Shown here: piece by piece, positions 10,342 to 20,914 of the stretch | Layout of the letters: each line of letters opens with the position of its first letter | Numbering within the stretch: position 1 is the stretch's first letter | Assembly (NCBI GenBank): GCA_949592205.1 | Contig: CATIUR010000001.1 | Location: 1,626,001-1,690,000 of the forward strand | DNA: 64,000 bases | Reading direction: 5' to 3' | Origin: Helichrysum umbraculigerum | Taxonomy: Eukaryota > Streptophyta > Magnoliopsida > Asterales > Asteraceae | Program-made: the position numbers and the translations under genes | The notes under the pieces: model-generated | Database searches by the model: none | What the model saw: the letters and a program-made list of their open reading frames with translations, nothing else | Told to the model about the DNA's origin: nothing

Positions 10342-12718
10342 TGTAACACCTGCTAAATTAGGATAATTAATTATGCCTAATTACTTGTAACTAGTTGTAA
10401 TTAGTATGTAATAGGACTAATTGCAGACTCTATTTGTATATATATATAAGGTGAATTATATATATATGTGTGTACTTACGCGATTTGGATTAATCGTACG
10501 AATTAACCGGACGGAGTCCGACACAGTTACTTGGACGTTGGTGACAGAAATTTACCTAAATAATGGGAACGTATTTTATTATTTAAAATACACAGTGAAC
10601 GAACATTATTTATATTATCGCGATGACATTTTAAATAAATTAACAAATACGTACTAAACGCGAGTTAAGGAATTTAATATTTGGACAAATGTTTTTATAA
10701 TTAACCTCAAGGTAATTCATCAAAATATTTCCGGCACGTTTCAAAAATATAACTGCTTGATTTAATATTAAGAACGAAGGATTAAACTACGGAGAAAACG
10801 AACAACACACGGGGCACGGAACGGGGACTGGGTGAGGTGAGGCTTTCACCAACACCCCACCATCCCCATTCTCTTTCTCATTCTTTCTCCCTCACTCTCT
10901 TTCTTCCTCCCTTTTTCTCTCAATAATCACCACCACCACCAACTCATCAAATTCACAAAATACTACCTCAAAACGCACTCGGTTTTACTCGGTCATTTGG
11001 AAGGAACGCACCACCACTTCACGATCTATCATCCTACCTTTCCGGAGTTTCAATCCGACACCGCGTAAGTTTCCGACAAAACCCGAAACTCTCCGTTTTT
11101 GCTCATTTTTACGTTTTTATGGTTTATATATGCTTAAAATGTCCAAAAATGGGTTGGGTAAAAGATTTGGACCTAACGGAAGCTTTTCGACCGATTTTCC
11201 GGCCACCAATTTCCGATCAGACCGCTACGTCGCAGAGACGCTGAGCTATCTGCGACGTAGCTCAAAACGTCGCACAAAATCCCAACGTCGCACTAGCGAC
11301 GCAGCCTATTACGTCGCATTAACTTGCGGACGTCGCACATAGCGACGTAGACTTTAACGTCGCAAACCGAACCAACGTCGCATTAGCGACGTCGCCCCCT
11401 ACGTCGCATTGATTTGCGGAGGTCGCATCATGCGACGTACCTGCCTACGTCGCACCTTACGTCGCACCCTACGTCGCATGCTACGTCGCATGCTACGTCG
11501 CACAAACCAGAACCTTGAAAAGTCAGATTTTACTAAGTGTCGAACTTACACAGCTTCAAATGCTTATGTCATACGACTTAACAAACGTCATAGAACATAC
11601 TTTCTATTACAAATACACTAAATTGCGTTATAAATGATAACACTTTGAATCATTATTACAAACCGTCACCAACGGGCCATATTTGTTTTCAAACTACAAC
11701 GGATTACTAAACAAACACTTGGACATATTGAGTTGTGTACACAACTAGCCTAGATGGTCTTGCGAGACATCTACTTACTTAAATTCATATGTTTAGGCAT
11801 TTGAAGGTTACGGGTTCGGAGAACCTACGGTTGAGATTACTTACTCGTTTATTGATATAAACGTACTTGCAAAGACTCAGGTGAGTCTTACGGCCCCACT
11901 TTTACTGTTTTACTTATTGGGGGAGATACATGCTACTACTTTTCTTGAACACAAGTACTAAACTGTTTACTATACCAAACGGAATTGCATGAGTTGTTAC
12001 TATTTACAGAAGTCTCTCCATCATATATCGTTAGTTATGGACTTAAGCGCGAACAGTAGTTAATGGATCCATTAGGGAAATGACCCTCCCCACCCGGGGC
12101 AGTAGCGCTGCCACGTACTGATTTACACGTATAAACGGGTGACTACTTATTCGTTACTGATGCTTGCTCACTTACGAGCATGTCACGGGAGCAAACATAT
12201 TATTTACGGGTTAAGCTTCGATTATGAGCCTCATGGCAACGGTATAAACTTATTTATTTACATTTGCTGGATTGCAATGGCTGATTTTACGCCTGCGGGC
12301 ACTACTAATGAAATCTCGTGTTCAAAGCCGATATTATTTACAAACCTGTGAGATTCACCAACCTTTTTGGTTGATACTTTTTAGCATGTTTTCTCAGGTA
12401 CCCGGATGGAGTAGGATTACTCCAGGATTTTAGCTAGAGTCGCATGATTTCAACACAACTGCATTAACGGAGATTCTTAGCATTATCTTTTGTATATTTT
12501 GATTATGTAATAGAATCTCCCGCTATACGCGTGGACTCTAGGGGAAACTACATTTTGTATACGAAAACACTAAGTTTTCAAACATTATATCTATGGAATG
12601 TAACTAATTTACAAAACGTCTCATTTAGAGGTCGTTTGCTGTATATCTTGTGCTTTGTATATTGATTAGTAACACCCAAGTATGCTTCCGCAAATCAGCG
12701 AATTTTTGGGGTGTTACA
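10342..12718 (+). repeat. Tekay-1 5' LTR
   Basis: The LTR begins TGTAACACCTGCTAAATTAG and ends TTTTTGGGGTGTTACA. In order it has TATA-like runs (about 10435-10466), a pyrimidine-rich core-promoter-like tract (about 10866-10921), a GTAAGT donor-like site (11065), an ACGTCGCA/TGCGACGT palindrome array (about 11228-11503), a TTTAG/G acceptor-like site (11796), CAG/GTGAGT (11881) and CTCAG/GTACC (12397). The last sites recur in the other Tekay-type LTRs here and suggest leader introns. Confidence 0.93.
11228..11503. repeat. ACGTCGCA palindrome array (Tekay-1 5' LTR)
   Basis: About 15 sites of TACGTCGCA, AACGTCGCA or the inverse TGCGACGTA lie in about 280 bp. Opposed pairs could fold into hairpins. 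The identical array is in the 3' LTR at about 19419-19694, and a related one is in Tekay-3 at about 52397-52710. Confidence 0.85.
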
Positions 12719-12721
12719 GAT

Positions 12722-12733
12722 TGATATCAGAGC
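12722..12733 (+). other. Primer-binding site of Tekay-1 (variant)
   Basis: TGATATCAGAGC follows the LTR end after a 3-bp spacer. The other three Tekay-type elements here have TGGTATCAGAGC, the usual complement of the initiator tRNA-Met 3' end. Tekay-1 therefore has one mismatch (G to A) at the third primer position. Confidence 0.88.
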
Positions 12734-12741
12734 CTAAGGTT

Positions 12742-12867
12742 ATAGTGAACTAGGTTGCATTTAGTGGGCCTAGACTATGACCATTAGGCAGTATTTCCTT
12801 ATTAGGCATAATTGGTTCAGGAATCACATCATACGACTTTAATTTAACATAGCCTGATCAACTATGT
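12742..12867 (+). promoter_or_regulatory. Conserved leader hairpins, candidate packaging and dimerisation signal
   Basis: Two hairpins can be drawn. The first (12742-12778) pairs ATAGT with ACTAT and CTAGG with CCTAG. The second (12847-12867) has the 6-bp stem ACATAG/CTATGT and the 9-nt loop CCTGATCAA; an outer AATT/AATT pairing extends it past a 2x2 mismatch. The loop contains the self-complementary TGATCA. The same hairpin is at 34759-34779 (minus), 54067-54087 (plus) and 63452-63472 (minus). Function is inferred from form and position. Confidence 0.6.
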
Positions 12868-13250
12868 ACAATTAAGGAAAGATGATGTGAGGTCTGAAAT
12901 GGTTATGTTAAACGGGGATGCATTAGTTGACTCTGACCACGAGGGAACCGAGACTCTTACTTGTTATGTGCTAGACATACGCTAGGCTATTATATATTGA
13001 ATATATGTGAATAGGCCTCGCACGTAAACACACTCGCTATAGAGATAGCCGACGTTTCTCTGGTGACACTTACGAATTTCTCTCAGCGGTCTGCACCGAC
13101 CATAACAGACTTGATTTCCGTCACACCACCTTGTGGCGCACTCTAATGATTTTATGAAAATCACATCTAACACCCGGAAGCAACGTACTTCCAAGGACTA
13201 AAATCCTCTCTCTGTCATTTCTATAGAACTCAAAGCCACGAATTTCCCAA

Positions 13251-13727
13251 ATGGACGACTACATGTCTGATAGTGACCAAGTCCACGGGGAACAAATCCA
13301 GTACACGTATCTCGATGAGGACATCGTACCAGAAGAAGAAATCATGCTGGAGGGAAACGAAAATCAGAATTTCGGAATGACTGGCATCGACATAGAAGAA
13401 TATGAAAGAGTGCGAGATCAGGCCGTGGGACTAGACGGCCGAAATTGGGCACTTAAGCGTAAGTGCATGGACTATGAACAAAGATTGAGAATCTCAAACC
13501 GATCTGTCCCTACACGAATCAAAGATAAGATCCGTTACTGGAAGAAAGTGGCCACCAACCTAACCCGTAGGACCAAAACATGGATCAAACGTTTGGGCAG
13601 GAAGTCAACGGAGGAGACTAGGTACCGCTCCACGACTCAAAGATACAGGGACATGCTTGAAGCACGCTACCACCCACACGACCTGAACCTGGAGTCGGAA
13701 GACGAATCCGAAGGCCAGGAACCCTAA
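13251..13727 (+). CDS. Tekay-1 upstream ORF (ORF0), unknown 158-aa protein
   Basis: The ORF lies between the PBS and gag and ends 362 bp before the gag start. The protein has an acidic N-terminal third (DDYMSDSDQ, DEDIVPEEE), a strongly basic middle (RIKDKIRYWKKV, RRTKTWIKRLGRK) and an acidic tail (ESEDESEGQE). I recognise no domain. Most Tekay/Del elements have no gene here, but Tekay-2 has a similar-sized ORF in the same place (34037-34531), so a real gene is plausible. Its charge pattern would suit nucleic-acid or histone binding, which is inference. It could also be a chance ORF or an envelope-like leftover. Confidence 0.5.
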   Translation: MDDYMSDSDQVHGEQIQYTYLDEDIVPEEEIMLEGNENQNFGMTGIDIEEYERVRDQAVGLDGRNWALKRKCMDYEQRLRISNRSVPTRIKDKIRYWKKVATNLTRRTKTWIKRLGRKSTEETRYRSTTQRYRDMLEARYHPHDLNLESEDESEGQEP

Positions 13728-14089
13728 CTAAGAATGAACCAACCGACTAGCAGAAACTGTGGACCGCCGTGTCACGCTAATGGAACAAATTAATCTACAT
13801 TAAGATTAGCGTAGTTTTCGTCTTGTAATCTATCTCGTAACCTAGGGACTATCTAGCACTACTCTATAAACTAGCCGGATGTAACCATTCCCGGCACCTT
13901 TGTAATATCTCTGTAGGATGTAACTTTTGAACTCACTTTATCTATCAGATATCCTTTGTTATCTCAACTCACATTAATTGTCATTTTCCATGTTGATGTT
14001 ATGTATTACTGCTTTTATACATGTACATCTGTGACAATTACCAGCTCATACAAAATCTCATGTATCTTCATTTCTTTTATTGAAGAATC

Positions 14090-17000
14090 ATGCCGCCAAA
14101 GACACGACCATACACCGATGCCCAGATTACCTCCCTTATAACCCAGGCTGTTACTGAAGCCTTGGCTCGGAATACTCCACCAAATTCCTCGAGGAACAGC
14201 GATGCCGCTGAAACCACTACTGCTAAACCCTGTTCATACAAAGACTTTCAGAACTGCAAACCTCTAAACTTTGCAGGTACCGAGGGAGCTATCGGTCTAG
14301 TACGCTGGATCGAGAAAGTTGAGTCTGTATTTCTTATCTGCAACTGTGCGGAGGGAGATAAGGTTAAGTTCTCCGTTAGTACTTTTACTGACACCGCACT
14401 CACCTGGTGGAACACTTATGCCCAGACTGTGAGTGTTGCTACTGCTTACCAACTCCCGTGGGAGGAGTTGAAGAAGATGTTGAGGGGTGAGTATTGCCCC
14501 AGGGATGAATTGAAACAACTAGAAGTGGAATTCTGGAATCACAAGATGCGGGGTGATGACATCACCGGATACACCAACCGTTTCCACCAACTGGCACTTC
14601 TGTGCCCAACCATGGTCGATCCTGAGTACAAGAGGATCGAGAAATTTGTTGATGGTCTTCCTGAGAGACTCCAAGACCTGGTAACTTCTTCCAAACCGGG
14701 TACTATTCAGAGCGCCATCCGTATGGCCCATGAACTAACGGCAAATTCTGTCCGCCGTGGTACAACGTCAACCCCATCTGCAAACAACAAACGCAAGTGG
14801 GAAGGTAACCCCAAATCATCCAACCAAACCTTCAACAAAAAGCCTGAGTACATTAAGGCTTATACATCTGGAACTTCGGAAAAGAAAGGGTACAGCGGGA
14901 ACAAGCCCTACTGTTCCAAATGCAGCCGCCATCATGACGGTTCTTGCCCTTGCTCCAACTGCAAACGGTTCGGGCATCTAGCCAAAGATTGCCGAATCAA
15001 CATTTCTACCCCCAACACTAATACACCAAAGGCCTGCTTTGGGTGCGGAAATACAGGGCATTTCAAGAAAGATTGCCCAAAGCTGAAAAACAACAACAAC
15101 CCTGCTCGCGGCAGATCATTCGTTATCAAGGCTGGAGAAGCCAGACAAGACCCGAACGTCGTGACGGGTACGTTCCTTCTCAACGACCTTACTGCTTCTG
15201 TGTTATTTGATACCGGTGCCGATAGAAGCTTCATATCTGAGAAATTTAGCCCTTTACTTGATATTACTCCCACTGCCTTAGATGCTAAATACATTGTAGA
15301 ATTAGCTAACGGCAAACTGATTGAGACTGATAGCATCATACACAACTGTACACTTAACCTCACGAACGAAACGTTTTCCATTGATTTAATCCCTGTCGAG
15401 ATCGGCAGCTTCGATATTATTGTCGGTATGGATTGGTTATCCAGGCACCGAGCTGAAATCATCTGTCATGACAAACTCGTTCGTATACCTCTTGTCTCCG
15501 GTGGAACCTTAGTCCTACAAGGGGAGACCGGCAGACGGAATCTAAATATCGTATCTTGTCTGAAAACTAGAAAATATCTACGAAAAGGGTATCAAGCCAT
15601 CCTCGCACATGTAACGGAGAAGAAGTCGGAGGAGAAGCGACTTGAGGATGTGCCGATCGTGCGGGATTTCCCGGAAGTCTTTCCTGAAGACTTGCCCGGA
15701 CTGCCGCCACCTAGACAAGTTGAATTTCAAATCGAACTTGTGCCCGGAGCTGCACCCGTGGCACGAGCCCCTTACCGTTTAGCACCATCCGAAATGCAGG
15801 AGTTGTCTAACCAACTACAGGAACTCCTGGACAGAGGATTCATTCGACCAAGTTCCTCACCTTGGGGAGCTCCAGTCTTATTCGTGAAAAAGAAAGATGG
15901 GTCTTTCCGCATGTGTATAGACTACCGAGAGCTGAATAAGCTAACCATAAAGAATCGGTACCCACTTCCTAGAATCGATGACCTATTTGACCAACTCCAG
16001 GGATCGAGTGTTTACTCAAAGATTGATCTACGGTCGGGTTATCATCAACTCCGAGTCCGTGACAATGATATCCCAAAGACAGCCTTCCGAACTCGTTATG
16101 GGCATTACGAGTTCCAAGTGATGCCATTCGGTTTAACCAACGCACCGGCCGTATTCATGGACCTTATGAATCGGGTGTGCAAACCATATCTTGACAAATT
16201 CGTCATTGTGTTCATCGACGATATTCTGATTTACTCTCGCAATGAGCAAGAACATGCTCAACATCTGAAAACCATTCTAGGACTTCTGAAACACGAAGAG
16301 TTATATGCCAAATTCTCTAAGTGTGAGTTCTGGATTCGAACCGTTCAATTCCTCGGGCACGTGATTGACAGCCAAGGAATTCATGTTGATCCCGCCAAGA
16401 TTGAAGCAATCAAGGGCTGGGAGTCACCGACCACTCCAACCGAAGTGAGACAATTCTTAGGTCTTGCTGGTTATTACCGCCGATTCATCGAAAACTTTTC
16501 AAGAATAGCTGTTCCACTAACCACACTGACTCAGAAAGATAAGAAGTTCGATTGGACTGATAAACAAGAGTCAGCCTTCCAGCTACTGAAAAACAAACTT
16601 TGCAGTGCACCAATCCTGTCCTTACCCGAGGGCACCGACGATTTCGTAGTTTACTGCGACGCCTCACACCAGGGACTTGGTTGTGTGTTGATGCAACGGG
16701 AAAAAGTCATTGCCTATGCCTCACGACAACTGAAAATACACGAGAAAAACTATACGACCCACGACCTCGAGTTAGGTGCTGTGGTCTTCGCATTGAAAAT
16801 CTGGAGACATTATCTCTACGGTACGAAAAGCACTATCTTTACCGATCACAAAAGTCTCCAACACATATTCGATCAGAAAGATCTAAACATGAGACAACGT
16901 CGCTGGGTTGAGTTACTTAGTGACTACGACTGCGAGATCAAATACCATCCGGGCAAGGCTAACGTAGTTGCCGATGCCTTAAGCCGAAAAGAACGAGTGA

Positions 17001-18499
17001 AACCCCTTCGAGTCCGAGCACTTTCTATGACAATTCATAACGAGCTTCCTGCTCAAATCCTTACCGCTCAACTTGAAGCACTCAACGATGAAAACTTGAA
17101 AAATGAAGCCTTGCGAGGCTTGGATAAACAATTCGAAATCAAACCCGATGGAACTCGATACTTCTCTAACCGGGTGTGGTTACCCAAATTCGGAAACTTG
17201 CGAGATTTGGTGATGGCTGAAGCTCACAAATCTCGATACTCTATACATCCCGGATCTGACAAGATGTATCATGACGTCAAAGGGTTGTATTGGTGGCCTA
17301 ACATGAAAGCTGACATCGCCTTGTACGTCAGTAAATGCCTAACCTGTTCCAAAGTAAAGACCGAACACCAAAGACCCTCTGGGTTGCTTCAACAACCTGA
17401 AATTCCTCAATGGAAATGGGAACAGATTTCCATGGACTTCATTACCAAACTACCGAAAACTTCGAGTGGTTGCGATACCATTTGGGTGATCGTGGACCGT
17501 CTCACGAAATCTGCTCATTTTCTGGCCATCAAGGAAACCGACAAGATGGAGCGTCTGACTCGCATCTATGTCAAAGAAATCATCTCGCGACACGGTGTAC
17601 CTATCTCGATCATCTCGGATAGGGACAACCGTTTTACTTCTAACTTTTGGAAATCGCTACAGAAATCTCTTGGTACTCGTCTGGATATGAGTACTACTTA
17701 TCACCCGCAAACCGATGGCCAAAGCGAGCGAACTATTCAAACACTGGAGGATATGCTACGAGCATGCGTAGTTGACTTCGGTACTTCTTGGGAAAATCAC
17801 TTACCGTTGTGTGAGTTTTCGTACAACAACAGTTACCATACCAGCATAAAGGCTGCACCCTTCGAGGCACTTTACGGACGTAAGTGCCGATCACCTGTCT
17901 GTTGGACTGAGTTAGGAGATTCCCAACTCACGGGTCCAGAAATCATTCAAGAAACTACTGAGAAAATCGTTAGTATTCAAAACCGGCTGAAAGCCGCACG
18001 TGATCGTCAGAAAAGCTATGCTGACGTGAGACGCAAACACCTTGAGTTCCAGGTAGGAGACAAGGTACTTCTCAAAGTGGCACCGTGGAAAGGTGTTATT
18101 CGATTCGGGAAACGAGGCAAACTAAATCCTAGATACATCGGACCATTCGAAATCCTTGAAATGATTGGTCCAGTGGCCTATCGCCTGCAACTTCCTGCTG
18201 AACTTAGCAGCGTACACAACGCATTCCACATTTCTAACTTGAAGAAATGTCTGTCTGACGAGACGCTGATTATACCGCTCGACGAAATTCAAATCGATGA
18301 TAAACTTCATTTTGTCGAGAAACCTATGGAAATCATGGACCGAGAGGTCAAGCAATTGAAACAGAGTCGTATTCCCATAGTAAAAGTCAGGTGGAATTCT
18401 AGGCGCGGCCCTGAGTTCACCTGGGAACGGGAAGACCAAATGCGACAGAAATATCCACATCTCTTCCCAGACAACGCACCATCTGTGCACACGAACTAA
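14090..18499 (+). CDS. Tekay-1 gag-pol polyprotein
   Basis: A single 1469-residue ORF starts MPPKTRPYTD, the conserved gag start of this family. It holds a gag core (about 55-220), CCHC knuckles (about 275-330, ending with the CFGCGNTGHFKKDC knuckle) and an aspartic protease with DTG at 374-376. Reverse transcriptase follows with FIDD at 708-711, then RNase H (first Asp about 857). Integrase has a zinc finger from H1053/H1061 and two Cys, and the catalytic triad D1116, D1177 and E1213. A GPY module and a chromodomain-like tail (about 1405-1455) end the protein. All catalytic residues I checked are present and there are no stops. It makes the particle, copies the RNA and integrates the DNA. 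Confidence 0.95.
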   Translation: MPPKTRPYTDAQITSLITQAVTEALARNTPPNSSRNSDAAETTTAKPCSYKDFQNCKPLNFAGTEGAIGLVRWIEKVESVFLICNCAEGDKVKFSVSTFTDTALTWWNTYAQTVSVATAYQLPWEELKKMLRGEYCPRDELKQLEVEFWNHKMRGDDITGYTNRFHQLALLCPTMVDPEYKRIEKFVDGLPERLQDLVTSSKPGTIQSAIRMAHELTANSVRRGTTSTPSANNKRKWEGNPKSSNQTFNKKPEYIKAYTSGTSEKKGYSGNKPYCSKCSRHHDGSCPCSNCKRFGHLAKDCRINISTPNTNTPKACFGCGNTGHFKKDCPKLKNNNNPARGRSFVIKAGEARQDPNVVTGTFLLNDLTASVLFDTGADRSFISEKFSPLLDITPTALDAKYIVELANGKLIETDSIIHNCTLNLTNETFSIDLIPVEIGSFDIIVGMDWLSRHRAEIICHDKLVRIPLVSGGTLVLQGETGRRNLNIVSCLKTRKYLRKGYQAILAHVTEKKSEEKRLEDVPIVRDFPEVFPEDLPGLPPPRQVEFQIELVPGAAPVARAPYRLAPSEMQELSNQLQELLDRGFIRPSSSPWGAPVLFVKKKDGSFRMCIDYRELNKLTIKNRYPLPRIDDLFDQLQGSSVYSKIDLRSGYHQLRVRDNDIPKTAFRTRYGHYEFQVMPFGLTNAPAVFMDLMNRVCKPYLDKFVIVFIDDILIYSRNEQEHAQHLKTILGLLKHEELYAKFSKCEFWIRTVQFLGHVIDSQGIHVDPAKIEAIKGWESPTTPTEVRQFLGLAGYYRRFIENFSRIAVPLTTLTQKDKKFDWTDKQESAFQLLKNKLCSAPILSLPEGTDDFVVYCDASHQGLGCVLMQREKVIAYASRQLKIHEKNYTTHDLELGAVVFALKIWRHYLYGTKSTIFTDHKSLQHIFDQKDLNMRQRRWVELLSDYDCEIKYHPGKANVVADALSRKERVKPLRVRALSMTIHNELPAQILTAQLEALNDENLKNEALRGLDKQFEIKPDGTRYFSNRVWLPKFGNLRDLVMAEAHKSRYSIHPGSDKMYHDVKGLYWWPNMKADIALYVSKCLTCSKVKTEHQRPSGLLQQPEIPQWKWEQISMDFITKLPKTSSGCDTIWVIVDRLTKSAHFLAIKETDKMERLTRIYVKEIISRHGVPISIISDRDNRFTSNFWKSLQKSLGTRLDMSTTYHPQTDGQSERTIQTLEDMLRACVVDFGTSWENHLPLCEFSYNNSYHTSIKAAPFEALYGRKCRSPVCWTELGDSQLTGPEIIQETTEKIVSIQNRLKAARDRQKSYADVRRKHLEFQVGDKVLLKVAPWKGVIRFGKRGKLNPRYIGPFEILEMIGPVAYRLQLPAELSSVHNAFHISNLKKCLSDETLIIPLDEIQIDDKLHFVEKPMEIMDREVKQLKQSRIPIVKVRWNSRRGPEFTWEREDQMRQKYPHLFPDNAPSVHTN

Positions 18500-18520
18500 T
18501 TTCGGGACGAAATTTCTTTA

Positions 18521-18532
18521 ACAAGGGGAGAA
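18521..18532 (+). other. Polypurine tract of Tekay-1
   Basis: ACAAGGGGAGAA lies immediately before the 3' LTR start TGTAACACC. It would prime plus-strand synthesis. Confidence 0.85.
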
Positions 18533-20909
18533 TGTAACACCTGCTAAATTAGGATAATTAATTATGCCTAATTACTTGTAACTAGTTGTAATTAGTATGT
18601 AATAGGACTAATTGCAGACTCTATTTGTATATATATATAAGGTGAATTATATATATATGTGTGTACTTACGCGATTTGGATTAATCGTACGAATTAACCG
18701 GACGGAGTCCGACACAGTTACTTGGACGTTGGTGACAGAAATTTACCTAAATAATGGGAACGTATTTTATTATTTAAAATACACAGTGAACGAACATTAT
18801 TTATATTATCGCGATGACATTTTAAATAAATTAACAAATACGTACTAAACGCGAGTTAAGGAATTTAATATTTGGACAAATGTTTTTATAATTAACCTCA
18901 AGGTAATTCATCAAAATATTTCCGGCACGTTTCAAAAATATAACTGCTTGATTTAATATTAAGAACGAAGGATTAAACTACGGAGAAAACGAACAACACA
19001 CGGGGCACGGAACGGGGACTGGGTGAGGTGAGGCTTTCACCAACACCCCACCATCCCCATTCTCTTTCTCATTCTTTCTCCCTCACTCTCTTTCTTCCTC
19101 CCTTTTTCTCTCAATAATCACCACCACCACCAACTCATCAAATTCACAAAATACTACCTCAAAACGCACTCGGTTTTACTCGGTCATTTGGAAGGAACGC
19201 ACCACCACTTCACGATCTATCATCCTACCTTTCCGGAGTTTCAATCCGACACCGCGTAAGTTTCCGACAAAACCCGAAACTCTCCGTTTTTGCTCATTTT
19301 TACGTTTTTATGGTTTATATATGCTTAAAATGTCCAAAAATGGGTTGGGTAAAAGATTTGGACCTAACGGAAGCTTTTCGACCGATTTTCCGGCCACCAA
19401 TTTCCGATCAGACCGCTACGTCGCAGAGACGCTGAGCTATCTGCGACGTAGCTCAAAACGTCGCACAAAATCCCAACGTCGCACTAGCGACGCAGCCTAT
19501 TACGTCGCATTAACTTGCGGACGTCGCACATAGCGACGTAGACTTTAACGTCGCAAACCGAACCAACGTCGCATTAGCGACGTCGCCCCCTACGTCGCAT
19601 TGATTTGCGGAGGTCGCATCATGCGACGTACCTGCCTACGTCGCACCTTACGTCGCACCCTACGTCGCATGCTACGTCGCATGCTACGTCGCACAAACCA
19701 GAACCTTGAAAAGTCAGATTTTACTAAGTGTCGAACTTACACAGCTTCAAATGCTTATGTCATACGACTTAACAAACGTCATAGAACATACTTTCTATTA
19801 CAAATACACTAAATTGCGTTATAAATGATAACACTTTGAATCATTATTACAAACCGTCACCAACGGGCCATATTTGTTTTCAAACTACAACGGATTACTA
19901 AACAAACACTTGGACATATTGAGTTGTGTACACAACTAGCCTAGATGGTCTTGCGAGACATCTATTTACTTAAATTCATATGTTTAGGCATTTGAAGGTT
20001 ACGGGTTCGGAGAACCTACGGTTGAGATTACTTACTCGTTTATTGATATAAACGTACTTGCAAAGACTCAGGTGAGTCTTACGGCCCCACTTTTACTGTT
20101 TTACTTATTGGGGGAGATACATGCTACTACTTTTCTTGAACACAAGTACTAAACTGTTTACTATACCAAACGGAATTGCATGAGTTGTTACTATTTACAG
20201 AAGTCTCTCCATCATATATCGTTAGTTATGGACTTAAGCGCGAACAGTAGTTAATGGATCCATTAGGGAAATGACCCTCCCCACCCGGGGCAGTAGCGCT
20301 GCCACGTACTGATTTACACGTATAAACGGGTGACTACTTATTCGTTACTGATGCTTGCTCACTTACGAGCATGTCACGGGAGCAAACATATTATTTACGG
20401 GTTAAGCTTCGATTATGAGCCTCATGGCAACGGTATAAACTTATTTATTTACATTTGCTGGATTGCAATGGCTGATTTTACGCCTGCGGGCACTACTAAT
20501 GAAATCTCGTGTTCAAAGCCGATATTATTTACAAACCTGTGAGATTCACCAACCTTTTTGGTTGATACTTTTTAGCATGTTTTCTCAGGTACCCGGATGG
20601 AGTAGGATTACTCCAGGATTTTAGCTAGAGTCGCATAATTTCAACACAACTGCATTAACGGAGATTCTTAGCATTATCTTTTGTATATTTTGATTATGTA
20701 ATAGAATCTCCCGCTATACGCGTGGACTCTAGGGGAAACTACATTTTGTATACGAAAACACTAAGTTTTCAAACATTATATCTATGGAATGTAACTAATT
20801 TACAAAACGTCTCATTTAGAGGTCGTTTGCTGTATATCTTGTGCTTTGTATATTGATTAGTAACACCCAAGTATGCTTCCGCAAATCAGCGAATTTTTGG
20901 GGTGTTACA
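18533..20909 (+). repeat. Tekay-1 3' LTR
   Basis: This 2377-bp LTR has the same length and ends as 10342-12718 and is followed by the TSD copy TTAAG at 20910-20914. It would supply the polyadenylation site. Confidence 0.95.
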
Positions 20910-20914
20910 TTAAG

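Larger units (their letters stand above)
10342..20909 (+). mobile_element. Tekay-1, complete young Ty3/gypsy chromovirus
   Basis: This 10568-bp element has two 2377-bp LTRs, a PBS, a small upstream ORF, one uninterrupted gag-pol ORF and a PPT. The perfect 5-bp target-site duplication TTAAG flanks it (10337-10341, 20910-20914). Comparing the LTRs by eye I found only two substitutions (C/T at 11773 versus its partner near 19964, and G/A in CGCATGATTT versus CGCATAATTT), so insertion was recent and the copy may still be active. It interrupts the Tekay-2 integrase. Confidence 0.95.

Noticed and set aside
11130..11621. Arg-rich ORFs (RRTLRRTLRR) in the Tekay-1 LTRs
   Set aside because: They arise from ACGTCGCA repeats and recur identically in both LTRs; there is no protein signature.
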